This document shows positions 13,461-14,886 of a stretch of DNA of 14,886 nucleotides, piece after piece; positions within the stretch are counted from its first letter, which is position 1; each line of letters opens with the position of its first letter. The notes under the pieces were generated by a model, which was not told the origin of the DNA, made no database searches, and saw only the letters and a list, made by a program, of their open reading frames with translations. Location of the stretch: positions 1 to 14,886 of the forward strand of contig DHEX01000101.1 of assembly GCA_002400085.1 (NCBI GenBank). Reading direction: 5' to 3'. Made by a program: the position numbers and the translations under genes. The stretch is from Clostridiaceae bacterium UBA4839. GTDB lineage: Bacteria; Bacillota; Clostridia; Clostridiales; Caloramatoraceae.

Positions 13461-13523
13461 CTTTTATCTTCCTTTTGTTAATTATTTTTCCAATCCTTAT
13501 AAATAAAATTTTAACCATATAAT

Positions 13524-13550
13524 ATTATACCTTTATTGATTATTTGTCAA
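13524..13550 (-). promoter_or_regulatory. Promoter of prfC
   Basis: A perfect TTGACA -35 (13550-13545) on the minus strand. The perfect TATAAT (13529-13524) is only 15 bases away; TAATAT (13527-13522) gives the standard 17. Either would start transcription near 13515, about 55 bases before the ATG. Confidence 0.6.
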
Positions 13551-13582
13551 AATGACGAAATAATTAACAAAAATACTTAAAT

Positions 13583-14089
13583 TCATATTAGAGTTTTTTC
13601 AAAAGCTATTCTTTCACTTTTGTCGTCTAAATAAATTATTCCGCAGTACTCAAATCCGTTTTTTTTAAGAAGTCTTTGCATTGATTTATTTTCCCTGTGT
13701 GTATCTATCTTAATGCTGTGAACGCCCTTGCTCAAACAAATTTTTTCTACATTTTTAATAATTAAAGATGCAAATCCCAATCCTTTATAATTTGAATCAA
13801 CAGCTATTCTATGAATAACTGCGTATTCATTATTACTAAGCCATTTCCCGTCATAAATAAAATCATAAGTTTTTTCCCCATCAAAAGAAACTGCTGCAGT
13901 ACCAATTACATTGTTATCTTTTAACAAAACATATCCATATTTATTGCTAATGTCGTTTCTTATTGTTTCAATGTTTGGATAGCCATCCTGCCACTGGTCA
14001 ATCCCATGCTCCTTAAAATAAGACTGTGCCTGCTTAATAATATTCATTATACTGTTAACATCTGATTCAACTGCTTTTCGAAATTCCAT
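13583..14089 (-). CDS. GNAT family N-acetyltransferase
   Basis: A 168-residue single-domain GNAT. The N-terminal MEFRKAVESDVNSIMNII is the first strand and helix of the fold. The acetyl-CoA site is at 94-107, RIAVDSNYKGLGFA, giving xxGxG with Asn at the position often held by Gln or Arg. The late motif KIDTHRENKSMQRLLKKNGF, then YCGIIYL, is typical of GNATs acting on small molecules or amino groups. The HGIDQWQDGYP stretch near the start is found in a common subset of Firmicute GNATs. The substrate cannot be inferred. AGAGGAG precedes the ATG at 14089. It lies upstream of prfC on the same strand, 122 bases away, with a promoter in between, so independent transcription is likely. Confidence 0.9.
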   Translation of the reverse strand: MEFRKAVESDVNSIMNIIKQAQSYFKEHGIDQWQDGYPNIETIRNDISNKYGYVLLKDNNVIGTAAVSFDGEKTYDFIYDGKWLSNNEYAVIHRIAVDSNYKGLGFASLIIKNVEKICLSKGVHSIKIDTHRENKSMQRLLKKNGFEYCGIIYLDDKSERIAFEKTLI

Positions 14090-14448
14090 TTAAATTCTCC
14101 TCTGCATTATCAAAATAATTTCTTTCTTATTTTATTTAAGTCTTTTTCCTATCTTTCATAAAAAATTGTATAAACTCTAAATCACTAAAACTTAAGGGCT
14201 TTAATACCCCCACTTTGTGCTTATATCAATTAGTATATTGAATTATGTTACAGATTACCATATCTATCACGAATTATATATAGAATTTTTTATAATGCCT
14301 AAAAATTGTTGAATGTCCCCATTTTATGCCCTGCTTCAGTTATTTTTTTAATTCATGCCATAATAAGCATACAAACAAACTATGCTTTAATATATAATGA
14401 TAAAATAAGAAGTGAAAAGTACTAATAATTAAGGGGGTGCTATTATAG
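14090..14448. other. Intergenic region between divergent acetyltransferase and cyclase genes
   Basis: A 359-base gap with no credible reading frame. Next to the acetyltransferase it holds that gene's SD. Around 14200-14335 are isolated C-rich patches (AATACCCCCACTTTG, GTCCCCATTTTATGCCC) unlike the flanking AT-rich DNA, which might be the remains of a mobile element; this is weak. Near 14365-14398 are the inverted repeat and -10 of the cyclase gene. Confidence 0.4.
14365..14398 (+). promoter_or_regulatory. Likely promoter and adjacent dyad of the cyclase gene
   Basis: TATAAT at 14393-14398 is a good -10, about 50 bases before the ATG, but no good -35 is found 16-18 bases upstream. Instead a 7-bp inverted repeat, AAGCATA (14365-14371) and TATGCTT (14381-14387), covers the -35 region. 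This suggests an activator or repressor site. Confidence 0.45.
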
Positions 14449-14886
14449 ATGAAAGTTATTGATTTATCGGTGCCATTATATACTGGTATGGAAGTTTTTC
14501 CTGGAGATCCAGATGTGAATATTGAAGTTGTGCATACATATGAAGAAAGCACATGGCAGCTAAGGCGCCTGGTCATGGGGTCCCACACTGGAACTCATGT
14601 GGACGCATATTCACATATGCATGAGTATAAGGAAAACTTGGATGAGATTCCTATTGAAAGATTTTTTGGAAAGGCAAAAGTTGTTGGATTGGATGAAAAT
14701 TGGCCAAAAGAAATAGGGCTATTTTTTATAGAAAAAGTAGGAGTAGAAAAAGCAGATAAAATAATCAACTCAAACCCTAACTTTGTAGGTGGAAATATAA
14801 CAGAAGACTTAGAAAGAATTTTGCTAAGCAATAAAATTCCAACCTATACTGGCCTTGTTAATTTAGAGCTTATACCTAAAGGAAAA
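14449..14886 (+). CDS. Cyclase family protein (metal-dependent, kynurenine formamidase-like), 5' part
   Basis: An open frame of 146 codons that runs off the right edge, so only about two-thirds of a typical 210-residue protein is present. It begins MKVIDLSVPLYTGMEVFPGD, the standard start of the cyclase family (PF04199). The metal-binding signature is GSHTGTHVDAYSHMHE, with His46, His50, Asp52 and His56. The usual motif is HxGTHxDxPxH; the residue before the last His pair is Tyr-Ser here rather than Pro-x. Characterised relatives hydrolyse N-formylkynurenine or close cyclic amides and esters with zinc or manganese; the substrate here is unknown. AAGGGGGTG at 14431-14439 supports the start. 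It is divergent from the acetyltransferase gene. Confidence 0.9.
   Translation, partial: MKVIDLSVPLYTGMEVFPGDPDVNIEVVHTYEESTWQLRRLVMGSHTGTHVDAYSHMHEYKENLDEIPIERFFGKAKVVGLDENWPKEIGLFFIEKVGVEKADKIINSNPNFVGGNITEDLERILLSNKIPTYTGLVNLELIPKGK

Noticed and set aside
14340..14831. Two minus-strand frames at the right edge
   Set aside because: Both are antisense to the cyclase gene, whose plus-strand frame has an SD and the HxGTHxD metal motif.

Overview
The window looks like chromosomal DNA from a spore-forming Clostridium-type Firmicute. It is very AT-rich, has strong purine-rich ribosome binding sites and mostly short intergenic gaps, and its genes belong to families common in clostridia: a YaiI/YqxD protein, a DUF2156 protein, FolT, a spore photoproduct lyase-like radical SAM protein and a lysoplasmalogenase-type YhhN protein. 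No tRNA, rRNA, CRISPR array or intact insertion sequence is visible. Nearly all genes are on the minus strand. Only the yqxD-type gene, a PspC-domain gene and a partial cyclase gene at the right edge are on plus.

Left part (1-4550). It opens with a decayed IS200/IS605 transposase carrying an internal deletion and a changed catalytic-tyrosine position, followed by hairpins that may be its right end. Next come a promoter and the yqxD-type gene. That gene converges on an amidase-domain cysteine hydrolase, which is followed by a DUF2156 protein. The most unusual gene is an orphan protein combining a DNA-methyltransferase-like fold that lacks its catalytic motifs with a single type I HsdS-like target-recognition domain. 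Its promoter lies entirely inside a 58-bp near-perfect palindrome.

Middle (4550-7700). folT, a folate ECF transporter S component, sits behind a readable tetrahydrofolate riboswitch. An expression platform can be drawn in which a hairpin masks an anti-Shine-Dalgarno sequence when ligand is absent. Between this riboswitch and glnS lies a 172-bp segment with 17-bp terminal inverted repeats and a perfect 28-bp central palindrome. glnS encodes a full-length glutaminyl-tRNA synthetase. The small PspC-domain gene is on the opposite strand with a dyad over its likely promoter.

Right part (7800-14886). A compact minus-strand cluster encodes an MTA/SAH-nucleosidase-like protein, an overlapping SPL-type radical SAM protein, a short-chain dehydrogenase four bases later, and a YhhN membrane protein. 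Upstream are a proline/glycine-rich protein with a tryptophan-dense C-terminus, release factor 3 (prfC) and a GNAT acetyltransferase. A metal-dependent cyclase-family gene runs off the right end.

The strongest candidates for something undescribed are the orphan methyltransferase-like/TRD protein with its palindromic promoter, and the nucleosidase plus radical SAM pair. The folT regulatory switch is the best-resolved regulatory element.
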